From: Solirubrobacterales bacterium
GTDB lineage: Bacteria; Actinomycetota; Thermoleophilia; Solirubrobacterales; Solirubrobacteraceae
Reading direction: 5' to 3'
DNA: 50,733 nt
Assembly: GCA_027315115.1 (NCBI GenBank)
Contig: DAHUYQ010000003.1
Location: forward strand, 1 to 50,733
The notes beneath the pieces were generated by a model. It worked only from the letters and a program-made list of their open reading frames with translations, was not told the DNA's origin and made no database searches. Shown in pieces: positions 8,205 through 16,574 of this stretch (position 1 is the stretch's first letter; each line of letters opens with the position of its first letter). A program made the translations under genes and the position numbers.

Positions 8205-9094
8205 GATACGACACACCGGAGGCATTCCGGGCCGCTCTCGACCAACGCATTCGCAACGAGGCACAGAGCAACGGCGTGCCCGTAATGCGGTTACGCAAGC
8301 GTGTGGCCTTCGAGCGACTGCTCGCGAGGATCGCCGCCAACGATTCGCACGGCGTGATCCTCAAGGGCGCGTTCGCGCTGGAGTTGCGACTCGGGCTACA
8401 CACCCGCACCACGCGAGACATCGACCTCGGAGGCACCGAGGACGAGCACAGCGCGCACGCGGTACTTCTCGCCGCACAGCATGCCGATCTGCACGACCAC
8501 TTCGAGTTCAAGATCACACGAAGCAGCGCGCTCGACCAGGCAGAAGCGTTCCGCGCGGTGCGATACGGCATCACCGCCGAGCTCGCCGGTCGAGTCTTCG
8601 AGCGCTTCCCCCTCGATCTTGCGCTCGGTGACGAAGCCGCTCACGCAGAAGCGATATGGCTGCCGAGTCTGCTCGACTTCGCCGACATCGAGCCGGCGCG
8701 GATGCCGGTCATCGCCATCGAGGCGCACGCAGCCGAGAAGCTGCACGCCTACACCGCCACCTATGGGCCGGACGGCCAACGCTCGACACGAGTCAAGGAC
8801 CTCATCGACGTGCTGCTGATCGCCAAGCTCGCAACCCCGGACTCGACACGACTGCGTGCGAGTCTCGAAGAGACCTTCAGCAAGCGCGCACGCCAGCCGC
8901 TGCCCGTGGTGGTGCCTGAGCCGCCGGCGACATGGGGCAGAGCCTACGCACGCATGGCCCGCGAGCTCGCCCTCCCGGACGAGCTGCGTACCGCTCATTC
9001 CCGCGCAGCGAGCTTCTTCAACCCCGTGCTGGACGGGACCGCGACCGGCTGCTGGCAGCCCAGGCAACGACGCTGGTTCGCGGACCGGGTGTAG
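8201..9094 (+). CDS. abiEii: AbiEii-type nucleotidyltransferase toxin
   Basis: A 297-residue DUF1814 nucleotidyltransferase, the toxin of type IV AbiE systems, which are linked to phage abortive infection and plasmid or island maintenance. Fold motifs are visible: KGAFALELRLG at 55-65 (motif I), TRDIDLGG at 71-78 with the paired aspartates Asp73 and Asp75, AEKLHA near 180 (lysine motif) and RVKDLIDVLLI near 197 (aspartate motif). The start overlaps the antitoxin stop (ATGA). All core residues look intact, so the toxin is probably functional. Its cellular target is unknown; related MenT toxins modify tRNA. It converges on the minus-strand gene ending at 9127. Confidence 0.88.
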   Translation: MRYDTPEAFRAALDQRIRNEAQSNGVPVMRLRKRVAFERLLARIAANDSHGVILKGAFALELRLGLHTRTTRDIDLGGTEDEHSAHAVLLAAQHADLHDHFEFKITRSSALDQAEAFRAVRYGITAELAGRVFERFPLDLALGDEAAHAEAIWLPSLLDFADIEPARMPVIAIEAHAAEKLHAYTATYGPDGQRSTRVKDLIDVLLIAKLATPDSTRLRASLEETFSKRARQPLPVVVPEPPATWGRAYARMARELALPDELRTAHSRAASFFNPVLDGTATGCWQPRQRRWFADRV

Positions 9095-9126
9095 ACACGA
9101 GGCCGAGCGACGCGCCTCCCGGTCCC

Positions 9127-10824
9127 TCACCCCCGCCGCGGCAGCTCGAACGCCTCGACCTCGGCGCCGTCGAACCCCTCCGCGGCGAGCTTGAACTTCT
9201 CGATCTTCTGCGTCGGGGTCTTGGGCATCTCCTGGCGGCGTTGGAGGTAGCGGGGCACCATGTAGCGGGGCAGGCGGTCAAGCAGCCAGGCGTGCAGCTC
9301 CGCGAGCGTGATCGCGTCCTGGCGCAGCACGACGTCGAGCTTGACCTCGTGTTCGCCAAGCTCGTCCGGGACGCCGAAGGCGGCGGCCTCCAGCACGTCC
9401 GGGTGGCTGAGCGCGACGAACTCGAGCTCGTCGGCGGAGATGTTCTCGCCACGGCGCCTGATGCGGTCCTGGCGACGGCCGCGGTAGTGGACGCGGCCAT
9501 CGTCGTCGACGAAGCCCAGGTCGCCCGTGTGGAACATGAAGTTGCGGAAGGCGATGGCGGTGGCCTGCGGCTCCTCGAAGTAGCCGCGCGTCATGCCGTG
9601 GGGCAGGCGCGAGCGATAGACCAGCTCGCCGACCTCGCCGGGTGGCAGCACGCGGTCATGCTCGTCGACGGCGCCGTATTCCATGAAGCTGACGGCGTGG
9701 CCGACGGTGTCGCGCGGGACGTCCTCTTCCATCACGCGGGGCATCGGATGCGGGTAGACCTCGGTCATCCCGTAGCCCTGCCATAGCAGGCGCACGCCAT
9801 AGCGGCGTTCGAACTCCTCGCCGTCGGGCGGGAAGGGAAGGCAGAAGATGTTCTGCACGCGGTGCGGCGGCGCCTGTGGCACCGTCTTGAGCAGCATCGC
9901 CGCCATCGGGCCGAAGATGATCGCGAAGGTGGCCTGGTCGGCGGCTGCGTCCGGCCAGAAGCGCTGCACCGAGAAGCGGGACTTCAGGTGCGCGCGGCAG
10001 CCGGCGTGCAGCGCCGAGCAGGCCACGATCGAGAGGCCCGCCATGTGGCAGAGCGGCAGCGCGGTGGTCAGCACGTCCTCGGGGGTGTGCCCCAGCGAGT
10101 CGGTCACCAGGCCCGAGTACAGATAGAGGTACTGGTGGGGGTAGACCACGCCCTTGGAGCGACCGGTGGTCCCCGAGGTGAAGGCGATCAGGCATTCGTC
10201 CCAGCCCGCGGGCATCTTGCCGGGAGGCGTGCTTGCGCGGCCGGAGATCCACTGCTCCCACAAAAGGACAGGGACGCCGTGGAGGCTGTCCGGCAGACCG
10301 CTCTGCTCGCCGCAGGCCACGATCGCGCGCACCTCGCCCAGCGACTCCAGCTCGGCCAGGCGATCCATGAGATCGCCGCGCACCACGATCACCTTCGCCT
10401 CGCTCTTCTGGATCGCGTATTCCAGCAGCGGGCCCCGCGCGTCCGCGTTGAGCGGGACGGCACGGCCTCCGGCCGCGCCGGCCCCAAGCAGCGCCGGCAG
10501 GTACTCGACCTGGTTGGCCAGCAGCAGCGCGACCTGGCCGCCCGCCGCGCCGGTGTCGGCCAGCGCGTCCGCCACAGCGGACACCCGCGCGAAGCCCTCG
10601 CCGAAGCTCAGCGGCTGCTCTGCGTCGAACACCAGCCACGGCTGCGAGCCGCGCTCATCCGCCTGTGCGGCCAGCACGTGCAGCAGCGTTCGCTCGGGCA
10701 TCTCGAAGCGGCCGACGTGGCGGCCAAGCCACGGCCGGCGGCCGCGCCAGAGACCCCTCTCGACCTGACTCTCCAGCGAGCGCCCGGCATCCTGCCCGGT
10801 GCGAGCACTCGCCGGAGCGCTCAC
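9127..10824 (-). CDS. Acyl-CoA synthetase (CaiC-like)
   Basis: A 565-residue adenylate-forming ligase with AFTSGTTGRSKGV near residue 195, YGMTE near 325, FHTGDLGF and DRIRRRGENISADELE near 440-460, and the C-terminal KTPTQKIEK lysine. It resembles the synthetase at 17441-19054 (RSKG loop, RRRGEN hinge, KTPT ending), so these are paralogs. GTG at 10824 is chosen because it overlaps the stop of the upstream B subunit (GTGA). This adds about 40 residues before the first conserved segment, so a later start at MPERTLLHVL is possible. It ends the 12442-to-9127 operon behind the CoA-transferase-fold pair, repeating the A-B-ligase order of 4287-7529. Confidence 0.88.
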   Translation of the reverse strand: MSAPASARTGQDAGRSLESQVERGLWRGRRPWLGRHVGRFEMPERTLLHVLAAQADERGSQPWLVFDAEQPLSFGEGFARVSAVADALADTGAAGGQVALLLANQVEYLPALLGAGAAGGRAVPLNADARGPLLEYAIQKSEAKVIVVRGDLMDRLAELESLGEVRAIVACGEQSGLPDSLHGVPVLLWEQWISGRASTPPGKMPAGWDECLIAFTSGTTGRSKGVVYPHQYLYLYSGLVTDSLGHTPEDVLTTALPLCHMAGLSIVACSALHAGCRAHLKSRFSVQRFWPDAAADQATFAIIFGPMAAMLLKTVPQAPPHRVQNIFCLPFPPDGEEFERRYGVRLLWQGYGMTEVYPHPMPRVMEEDVPRDTVGHAVSFMEYGAVDEHDRVLPPGEVGELVYRSRLPHGMTRGYFEEPQATAIAFRNFMFHTGDLGFVDDDGRVHYRGRRQDRIRRRGENISADELEFVALSHPDVLEAAAFGVPDELGEHEVKLDVVLRQDAITLAELHAWLLDRLPRYMVPRYLQRRQEMPKTPTQKIEKFKLAAEGFDGAEVEAFELPRRG

Positions 10825-11609
10825 GAGAACTCCCGCTTGCGCGCCCCGGTCGGGTCCAGGCGCCTGATCAGCTCCACTTCCTCGCCGCTGGGAGCCGGCG
10901 TCTGCGGCACGTCCCCTTCGATCACGAGCTCGAACCCGGTGGCCTGCACCACCTGCTCGACCTCCACGCCGGGATGCACGCTGCGCAGCCGCATGCGCTT
11001 GGAGTCCTCCTGGAAGTCCATGACGCAGAGGTTGGTGACGCACACTCGGGGTCCGCCCTGGAGACCCAGCCGCCGGCGGTGGTCGCCGCCGTCCCCGTAT
11101 CCGAGTCCCGAGCGGAAGTCGAGCTTGGACACGAAGGTGCGGGGATCGTGGGTCGTGGACCAGAGGTAGATGCGAGGCACCTGACATCCGAGGTCGGCCA
11201 TCCCGCCCCCGCCCGGCAGGCGGATCTTCGGTTTCTCGTAAGGGCCGATCACGGTGTTGTTGACGTTGCCGAACGCGTCGATCTGCGCGCCCCGGAAGCA
11301 GAAGGAGTTCAGGCGTCCCGCCTGCGCGTAGGGCCAGAAGTCCGCCGCGGAGGACTGGAGCATCGTGGCGCCGCCCCAGAGGGCGTCGGAGAGGGTCGAC
11401 TCGCCGATCTCCTTGGGCTGGGGGTCCACGGCGATCGAGCCGGCCACCCAGATCAGGTTCGGCGCGTGCGTCGCCCTGGCGAGCAGGAGCGCGCATACGG
11501 GCACGAACGAGACGGCTCCGTTGAAGGCGACGGTGTCGTCGGGAAACTCGCGCGCGAGTGCGCTGACCACTAGCTCGTCGATCGTGTAGTCGGTATCGGT
11601 GGCGCTCAT
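10821..11609 (-). CDS. CoA-transferase-fold B subunit (IpdB-like), copy 2
   Basis: A 262-residue beta subunit. It shares with copy 1 the segments FRGAQIDAFGNVNN, KIRLPGGGG, YLWSTTHDPRTF and VHPGVEVEQVVQATGFELVIEG, including the PQT run near the C-terminus. This indicates duplication of the A-B-ligase block. The ATG at 11609 overlaps the A-subunit stop (ATGA) and its own stop overlaps the ligase GTG. The likely role is hydrolysis or CoA transfer on a cyclic or dicarboxylic CoA ester with the A subunit encoded just upstream. Copies 1 and 2 are more alike than either is to the B subunits at 27186 and 29264, so at least two subtypes coexist. Confidence 0.85.
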   Translation of the reverse strand: MSATDTDYTIDELVVSALAREFPDDTVAFNGAVSFVPVCALLLARATHAPNLIWVAGSIAVDPQPKEIGESTLSDALWGGATMLQSSAADFWPYAQAGRLNSFCFRGAQIDAFGNVNNTVIGPYEKPKIRLPGGGGMADLGCQVPRIYLWSTTHDPRTFVSKLDFRSGLGYGDGGDHRRRLGLQGGPRVCVTNLCVMDFQEDSKRMRLRSVHPGVEVEQVVQATGFELVIEGDVPQTPAPSGEEVELIRRLDPTGARKREFS

Positions 11610-12442
11610 CGCTGTGTCTGCTCCTGGATCGGGGCCACGTGCTCGGCGAAGAGCTCCGCGAAGCTGCTCGGATCGCGGGCCGCGCGCTGGTAGGCGCGAT
11701 AGAAGTCGCCGTCGTAGGGATACTCTGGCCAGCAGGCCGTGGGCCATGCGCCCCGCGGCGCCTCGATCACGTGATCGACGGCGAAGCTCGGGATGCTCGT
11801 CCGCTCGGGCGCGGCGCGGAAGCTCGCGGTGTCGACGATCCGCTCGGCCGTGACGACCACCTTGCGTGCCGCCTTGACGAGCTCCGTGTCGAACCACACC
11901 AGCTTCGGGTTCATGCGCGCGTTGCCGAGCGCGTCCGCTTCGTGGACGTGGATCACGGCCACGTCGGGCTTGATCGCGGCGCACGCCAGGTAGCGCTCGC
12001 CCGAGCGCTCGTCGACCGCTTCCCAGGTCCGCTCGGGGTGCAGCGCCGGCATGTCGGTGCCAAGGCCCGCGCGCGTGGGCATGAACGGCACGCCCGCGCT
12101 GGCGGCCTGCAGGGCGCAGATCAGCGTGTGCTCGCTCCACTCCTCGATCTCGACCGAGCCGGTCTGCGCGGCCATGCGGAAGCTCGGGGCCAGGCCAAAT
12201 CCCTCGAATGAGGTCAGGCCCATGATCAGGCGGCGCAGGCAGCCGGCCGCTATCAGCCAGTCGACGGCCATCCCGGAGACGACCGCGACCAGATCCAGAT
12301 CGCGTCGGCCGGCGCGCGCCAGCTCACGGCAGAAGGCCATCGGAGCACAGTTGAGAGAGAGGCCGCCGATCGCCAGCACGTCGCCGTCTCGCACGAGCTC
12401 CGCGGCTTGCTCCAGGGGCCAGATCTTGCTTTGAGTGGTCAT
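11606..12442 (-). CDS. CoA-transferase-fold A subunit (IpdA-like), copy 2
   Basis: A 278-residue alpha subunit with EEWSEHTLICALQAA (about 100-114), FMPTRAGLGTD, HVHEADALGNARMNP and VDHVIEAPRGAWPTACWPEYPY-type C-terminal features; the last segment is characteristic of IpdA-like proteins. It opens the three-gene minus operon. A -10-like TATATT (12452-12457, minus strand) would start transcription about three bases before the ATG at 12442, so the transcript is nearly leaderless. The operator at 12462-12475 lies four bases upstream of that hexamer. It most likely forms a heteromer with the overlapping B subunit. Its substrate probably resembles but differs from that of copy 1, given retention of both. 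Confidence 0.85.
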   Translation of the reverse strand: MTTQSKIWPLEQAAELVRDGDVLAIGGLSLNCAPMAFCRELARAGRRDLDLVAVVSGMAVDWLIAAGCLRRLIMGLTSFEGFGLAPSFRMAAQTGSVEIEEWSEHTLICALQAASAGVPFMPTRAGLGTDMPALHPERTWEAVDERSGERYLACAAIKPDVAVIHVHEADALGNARMNPKLVWFDTELVKAARKVVVTAERIVDTASFRAAPERTSIPSFAVDHVIEAPRGAWPTACWPEYPYDGDFYRAYQRAARDPSSFAELFAEHVAPIQEQTQR

Positions 12443-12461
12443 GTCGCGCCCAATATAACCG

Positions 12462-12475
12462 ACCGGACGTTTGAT
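12462..12475. promoter_or_regulatory. Operator site 4 (minus-strand operon at 12442)
   Basis: ACCGGACGTTTGAT is a degenerate copy of the locus consensus, with the ATCAAAC half best conserved on the minus strand. A TATATT -10 (12452-12457, minus) lies four bases downstream. Confidence 0.65.
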
Positions 12476-12515
12476 TGAAACATGACGTCCCCTTGTGGTA
12501 CTGTCGCGGACGTCT

Positions 12516-12535
12516 CCTACCTACTAGTAGGTAGG
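12516..12535. promoter_or_regulatory. Operator site 5: perfect 20-bp palindrome before ABC operon
   Basis: CCTACCTACTAGTAGGTAGG is perfectly self-complementary over 20 bases. It shares the CTACC/GGTAG arms with other sites but has a TA-rich core in place of the CAA/TTG arms, so it may bind the same factor differently or a paralogous one. A further GCTCGC/GCGAGC hairpin (12552-12572) lies in the leader. Confidence 0.75.
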
Positions 12536-12594
12536 CCGGCATTAGTCAGCGGCTCGCCCGCACGGAGCGAGCTTCGGTTCCAAGGGGAAAGTGG

Positions 12595-13869
12595 GTGGCT
12601 GATATGAGGCTCTTCCGGCCCAAACCGAGAGGAGATCGGCAGACGCGCACACGCGCGTCGCGACGAATGGCACGCTGGGCGCTCGCTCCGCTGGCCCTGA
12701 TCGCGGGACTGGCGATCGCGGCATGCGGCAGCAGCAGCGGCAGCAGCGAAAGCGGCGGCAGCAAAGAAGCCAGCTCCGGCACGATCCCGGTCACCTTCGT
12801 GGCCGACCAGACCGGTCTGGTCTCATACGTCGGCGAAAAGGTGATCGCGGGGATGAAGCTCGCCGTCGAAGAAATCAACAGCTCCGGCGAACTCGGCAAA
12901 CGCAAGATCGTGCTGAGCATCGCCAACAGCAACTCCGACACCGCGACCGCCACGACGCAGATGGCCGCCGCGGTGAAATCGAACGCGGTGGCAGTCTTCG
13001 GCCCCGCGCTGAGCGCGGAGGCGCTCGCCACCGCTCCGCTCGCGCAGCGCGCGAAAGTCGTTGACATCGGCACTCTCTCTGAGGACACGGGCTTCCTTCC
13101 GATCGGCAACTACATCTACCGGCTGACGTGCTCGCAGCTGCGCTACGACCCGCTGATCGTCGAACACGTCGCCAAGCTGGGCCTGAAAAGCACCAAGATC
13201 GTCTACGCCTCCGACAACCCGACCCTCAGCGAAGAGACCACGGAACACATGGTTCCCGAACTCGAAAAAGCCGGAGTCAAGGTGCAGGGCACGGTCGGCG
13301 TCCCGTCGACGACCACGGAATTCTCCTCCCTGGCCACCAAGCTGGAGAGCGGCAACCCCGAATCGATCGGCCTGATGGTCGTCGGCGCGGCCAACCCCGA
13401 CCTGATCACGGCGCTGCGCCACAGCGGCTACAAAGGCGTGATCTGGGGCGAGCAGTCCGCGACCGCCGGGGCGCTCGTGCCGGCCGGAGAACTGGCCAAC
13501 GGGTTCTTCTACGCGGTGGACTACACCGAATCGCTGCCGTACGAATCGAGCAAGAAGTTCACCGAGCTGTTCAAGCAGAAGCACCCCAAAGAAATCCCCT
13601 ACGGCTATGACGCCAACGGGTATGACGCGATGAAGGCCTTCGCGAAGGCGGTCTCGCTGGAGGGCTCCGGCCCCGTCACCCGCGAAAGCGTGCTCAAGGG
13701 CATGCAGAAGGAGGCGGCGTCGGGCGGCTTCGAAGGCGCTTCGGGCAAGACGATCTTCGTCGGCCCCGAACACCGCGACATCGCGGTGCCCGGCGTGCTG
13801 GTCGAATGGAAGGACGGCGCCGAACACATCGTCAAGCTCGGCACGCCCGGCCTGGAACAGCAGCAGTAA
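12595..13869 (+). CDS. livK: ABC transporter substrate-binding lipoprotein (LIV type)
   Basis: A 424-residue periplasmic-binding-protein type I (leucine/aromatic-acid-binding family) that would deliver a small acid or amide to the LivHMGF importer encoded next. The N-terminus has an Arg-rich n-region, a hydrophobic stretch (about 27-43) and a lipobox AIAAC with Cys44 as the lipidated residue. A Ser/Gly/Glu-rich linker then leads to the mature domain, which begins around TIPVTFVADQTGLVS. GTG at 12595 is preferred because AAGGGGA ends six bases upstream; ATG at 12604 is the alternative. The perfect palindrome 12516-12535 probably controls the five-gene operon. Its place in a CoA-ester catabolic locus points to uptake of the pathway substrate rather than branched-chain amino acids. 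Confidence 0.9.
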   Translation: MADMRLFRPKPRGDRQTRTRASRRMARWALAPLALIAGLAIAACGSSSGSSESGGSKEASSGTIPVTFVADQTGLVSYVGEKVIAGMKLAVEEINSSGELGKRKIVLSIANSNSDTATATTQMAAAVKSNAVAVFGPALSAEALATAPLAQRAKVVDIGTLSEDTGFLPIGNYIYRLTCSQLRYDPLIVEHVAKLGLKSTKIVYASDNPTLSEETTEHMVPELEKAGVKVQGTVGVPSTTTEFSSLATKLESGNPESIGLMVVGAANPDLITALRHSGYKGVIWGEQSATAGALVPAGELANGFFYAVDYTESLPYESSKKFTELFKQKHPKEIPYGYDANGYDAMKAFAKAVSLEGSGPVTRESVLKGMQKEAASGGFEGASGKTIFVGPEHRDIAVPGVLVEWKDGAEHIVKLGTPGLEQQQ

Positions 13870-13919
13870 GCAGCAGGAAAGAGAGCGGACAGCGTCAGAG
13901 ATCGACTGGAGATCGCAAC

Positions 13920-14813
13920 GTGTTGCAGCAGCTCATCAACGCGATCGTCTTCGGCTCGGTCCTGACGCTGTTCTCGCTCGGCCTCTCACTGGCGTGGGGC
14001 ACGCTCGACGTGCTCAACCTCGCCCACGGCGCGGTGTTCGTCTTCGCGGGCTTCATCACCTACGAGCTGACCAAGGACTCGACGATGTCGTTCGTGCCGA
14101 CGCTGATCGTGGCGAGCCTCGCCGCCGGCGCGGTCACGCTCGCCCTGGAGCTCGTCGCCTTCAGGCGCATTCGCCTGCACTTTCCTGCGCGACGCCAGGC
14201 CGAGCTGTCGATGCTCGTGGTGAGCGTCGGCGCGGCGACGGTGATAGGCGAGGTCGTCTCGCACCAGACATCCGAAGCCGCCTTCTCGCCCCCGGCCTCC
14301 GCCTTTTCGATCCACCGCTACAGCCTCGGCGGCTCGGTCGGCATCACGAACATCCAGATCCTGATCGTCGTCGCGGCGATCATCGTCGCGGTCGCCCTCG
14401 ACCAGGGCATCCGCCGCACGCGCTACGGCCGCGCGATACGCGCCCTGGCATACGACCCTACGACCACGCAACTGCTCGGCGTCAACGTCGGCGCGGTGGC
14501 TGCGGCGACCATGTTCCTGGCCGGCGCGCTGGCGGGGCTGGCGGGCGTGATGCTGGCCATCTACCTCGGCGGTGAGGAAGTCGCCACTGGGCAGGACTAC
14601 CTGCTCACCGCCTTCGCGATCCTGATCGTGGGCGGGGTCGGCAGCATCCGCGGCGCGATCGTCTCCGCCTACCTGATCGCGCTCGCCGAGACGGCCGTGG
14701 TCGCCTACGGGCCATCCCAGTGGCGCGACGGCGTCGCCTTCCTGCTCATCCTCGTGATGCTGCTCGTGCGCCCGCAGGGGCTGTTCGCGCGGCGCCGCTT
14801 CCAGAGAGCCTGA
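13920..14813 (+). CDS. livH: LIV-type ABC permease, LivH family
   Basis: A 297-residue inner-membrane permease with about eight hydrophobic segments. LivH signatures are visible: SLGLSLAWGTLDVLNLAHGA at 17-36, RTRYGRAIRALAYDPTTTQLLGVN (the cytoplasmic loop contacting the ATPase), and VGGVGSIRGA near 240. GTG at 13920 follows GGAG at 13908-13911 with eight-base spacing; the reading frame is open further upstream but lacks a signal. It follows the binding protein by 50 bases and precedes LivM by four. Together with LivM it should form the translocation channel. The substrate is inferred only from context. Confidence 0.9.
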   Translation: MLQQLINAIVFGSVLTLFSLGLSLAWGTLDVLNLAHGAVFVFAGFITYELTKDSTMSFVPTLIVASLAAGAVTLALELVAFRRIRLHFPARRQAELSMLVVSVGAATVIGEVVSHQTSEAAFSPPASAFSIHRYSLGGSVGITNIQILIVVAAIIVAVALDQGIRRTRYGRAIRALAYDPTTTQLLGVNVGAVAAATMFLAGALAGLAGVMLAIYLGGEEVATGQDYLLTAFAILIVGGVGSIRGAIVSAYLIALAETAVVAYGPSQWRDGVAFLLILVMLLVRPQGLFARRRFQRA

Positions 14814-14817
14814 GCCG

Positions 14818-15729
14818 ATGGCCATCGCAAGCATCAGCTCCTGGTACGCCGGCAACGAAACGCTGATCCAGAACATCCTGATCTACGCGCTGCTCGCGTT
14901 CAGCGTGCAGGTGGTGCTGCGCGCCGGAGTCTTCTCGCTGGCCGGGATCGGCTTCTACGCGATCGGCAGCTACACGGCGGCGCTGCTGCTGAAGAAGGGC
15001 TGGCCGACCGTGCCCTCGATCCTGGCGGCGGTGCTGCTCTGCATCCTGCTCGGCTACCTGCTGGCGCTCCTGCTGGTGCGGCTGCGCGACCTGTATCTGG
15101 CGATGGCGACAGTCGCCTTCGACCTGATGGTCGGGGTCGTGGCCACCAACTGGACCGGCCTGACGGGCGGCCCGCTCGGCGTGACGGGCATACCGCTGGT
15201 GATGGGGACGCTGCCGATCTTCCTCACCGCCGTGGGAGCCATGCTGCTGCTCGGCCTGCTGCAACGCGGGGTGCTCGGACGCAGCTTCGAGGCGATCCGC
15301 GAAGACGAGCCGCTCGCGCTTACGCTCGCGATCGACACCTCCCGCTACCGCCATTTCGCGTTCGTGATCTCCTGCGTGCTCGGCTGCCTGGCGGGCGCCT
15401 ACCACGCGCTGCTGTTCGGCACGATCGAGCCGACCGACGCGGGCTTCGAACTGATCGTGCTGGCGCTCAGCATGGTGATCATCGGCGGCTTTCGCTCATG
15501 GGCGGGAGCGCTGCTCGGCGCGATCCTGCTCACGTGGCTGCCGCTGGAGCTGACCTCGGTCGGGAGCTGGCTGAACCTCGTCTACGGCGGCCTCATGATC
15601 GTGCTGGCCACGTGGCTGCCGGGCGGCCTGCTCGACGCACTGCGAGCGCTCCTGCGCCTGCCCGCGCGCCTGCGCCTGCTGCTGCGCAGCCCTTCCTCTC
15701 TGGCCGCGACCGGAGAGGAGCGCGGATGA
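14818..15729 (+). CDS. livM: LIV-type ABC permease, LivM family
   Basis: A 303-residue membrane permease with at least eight hydrophobic segments. Family marks include FSLAGIGFYAIGSYTAALL near 40-58, a TGGPLGVTGIP loop near 118-128 and the EAIREDEPLALTLAIDTSRYRHFAF coupling region near 160. It partners LivH in the channel. The C-terminus is Arg/Leu-rich (LLRLPARLRLLLRS), which looks cytoplasmic and amphipathic. The stop overlaps the ATG of the first ATPase gene (ATGA at 15726). Nothing suggests truncation or frameshift. Confidence 0.9.
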   Translation: MAIASISSWYAGNETLIQNILIYALLAFSVQVVLRAGVFSLAGIGFYAIGSYTAALLLKKGWPTVPSILAAVLLCILLGYLLALLLVRLRDLYLAMATVAFDLMVGVVATNWTGLTGGPLGVTGIPLVMGTLPIFLTAVGAMLLLGLLQRGVLGRSFEAIREDEPLALTLAIDTSRYRHFAFVISCVLGCLAGAYHALLFGTIEPTDAGFELIVLALSMVIIGGFRSWAGALLGAILLTWLPLELTSVGSWLNLVYGGLMIVLATWLPGGLLDALRALLRLPARLRLLLRSPSSLAATGEERG

Positions 15730-16574
15730 GCGCCGCGCCGCTGCTGGAGGTCCGGGACGCGAGCGTGAGGTTCGGCGGGGTACACGCACTGCGCGGCGCC
15801 GAGCTGTCGGTCTCCACGGGATCGCTCTGCGGACTGATCGGGCCCAACGGCTCCGGCAAGAGCACCCTCGTCAACGTGATCTCGCGCCTGACCAAGCTCA
15901 CCGGCGGGGCCCTGCTGATGGACGGAGATGAGATCGACTCGCTCTCCGCCGATCGTGCGCGCGCCGCGGGCATCGCGCGCACGTTCCAGACGGTGAGGCT
16001 GCTCCCCTCGATGGACGTGCTCGCCAACGTGATGCTCGGCGGCGCGACCCACTTCGCGCAGCGCTCGGTGGCGGTCAACTGGCTCTGGCCGCCGCGGCGC
16101 GCGAACGCCAACCGCACGGCCAGGCAGGCTGCGCTGGTGGCGCTGGAGCGCGTGGGCATGGCCGCCCACGCGCACGCCCGGCCGCAGGCCCTGCCGTACG
16201 GTCAGCAGCGGCGGGTGGAGATCGCCCGCGCGCTGGCCAGCCGGCCGCGGCTGCTACTGCTGGACGAGCCCACGGCCGGGATGAGCCATCACGAGCGCGA
16301 GGAAGTGGGAGACCTGCTGATGGAGCTTCGCCGGGAAGGTCTCACACAGGTGCTGGTAGAGCACGACCTGGCGATGATCCACCGCGTCTGCGACCACGCC
16401 CACGCCCTCAACTTCGGGCGCGTGATCGCCTCCGGCTCCACCCAGGAGGTCGCCGCCGACCCTGGCGTGCGCGAGGCATATCTCGGCCACGGCTCGTCCG
16501 GCGAGCGCGCGCAGGACAGCGAGCGCGCGCAGGAGAGCGGACCCCCCGAGTCCCCGGCGAAGGTCTCACAGTGA
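15726..16574 (+). CDS. livG: LIV-type ABC ATPase, LivG family
   Basis: A 282-residue cytoplasmic ATPase. The Walker A motif GPNGSGKST lies at about 40-48, the ABC signature appears in the LivG-style form LPYGQQRRVEIARAL near 160-174, Walker B as LLLLDEPTAG near 182-191, and the switch histidine in VLVEHD near 214-219. The insertion between Walker A and signature (THFAQRSVAVNWLWPPRR) is typical of LivG. A low-complexity tail after about 255 is rich in Ser, Glu and Gln, and its DNA carries a short repeat (GAGCGCGCGCAGGA). The start overlaps LivM, and the stop overlaps the LivF GTG. Confidence 0.9.
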   Translation: MSAAPLLEVRDASVRFGGVHALRGAELSVSTGSLCGLIGPNGSGKSTLVNVISRLTKLTGGALLMDGDEIDSLSADRARAAGIARTFQTVRLLPSMDVLANVMLGGATHFAQRSVAVNWLWPPRRANANRTARQAALVALERVGMAAHAHARPQALPYGQQRRVEIARALASRPRLLLLDEPTAGMSHHEREEVGDLLMELRREGLTQVLVEHDLAMIHRVCDHAHALNFGRVIASGSTQEVAADPGVREAYLGHGSSGERAQDSERAQESGPPESPAKVSQ

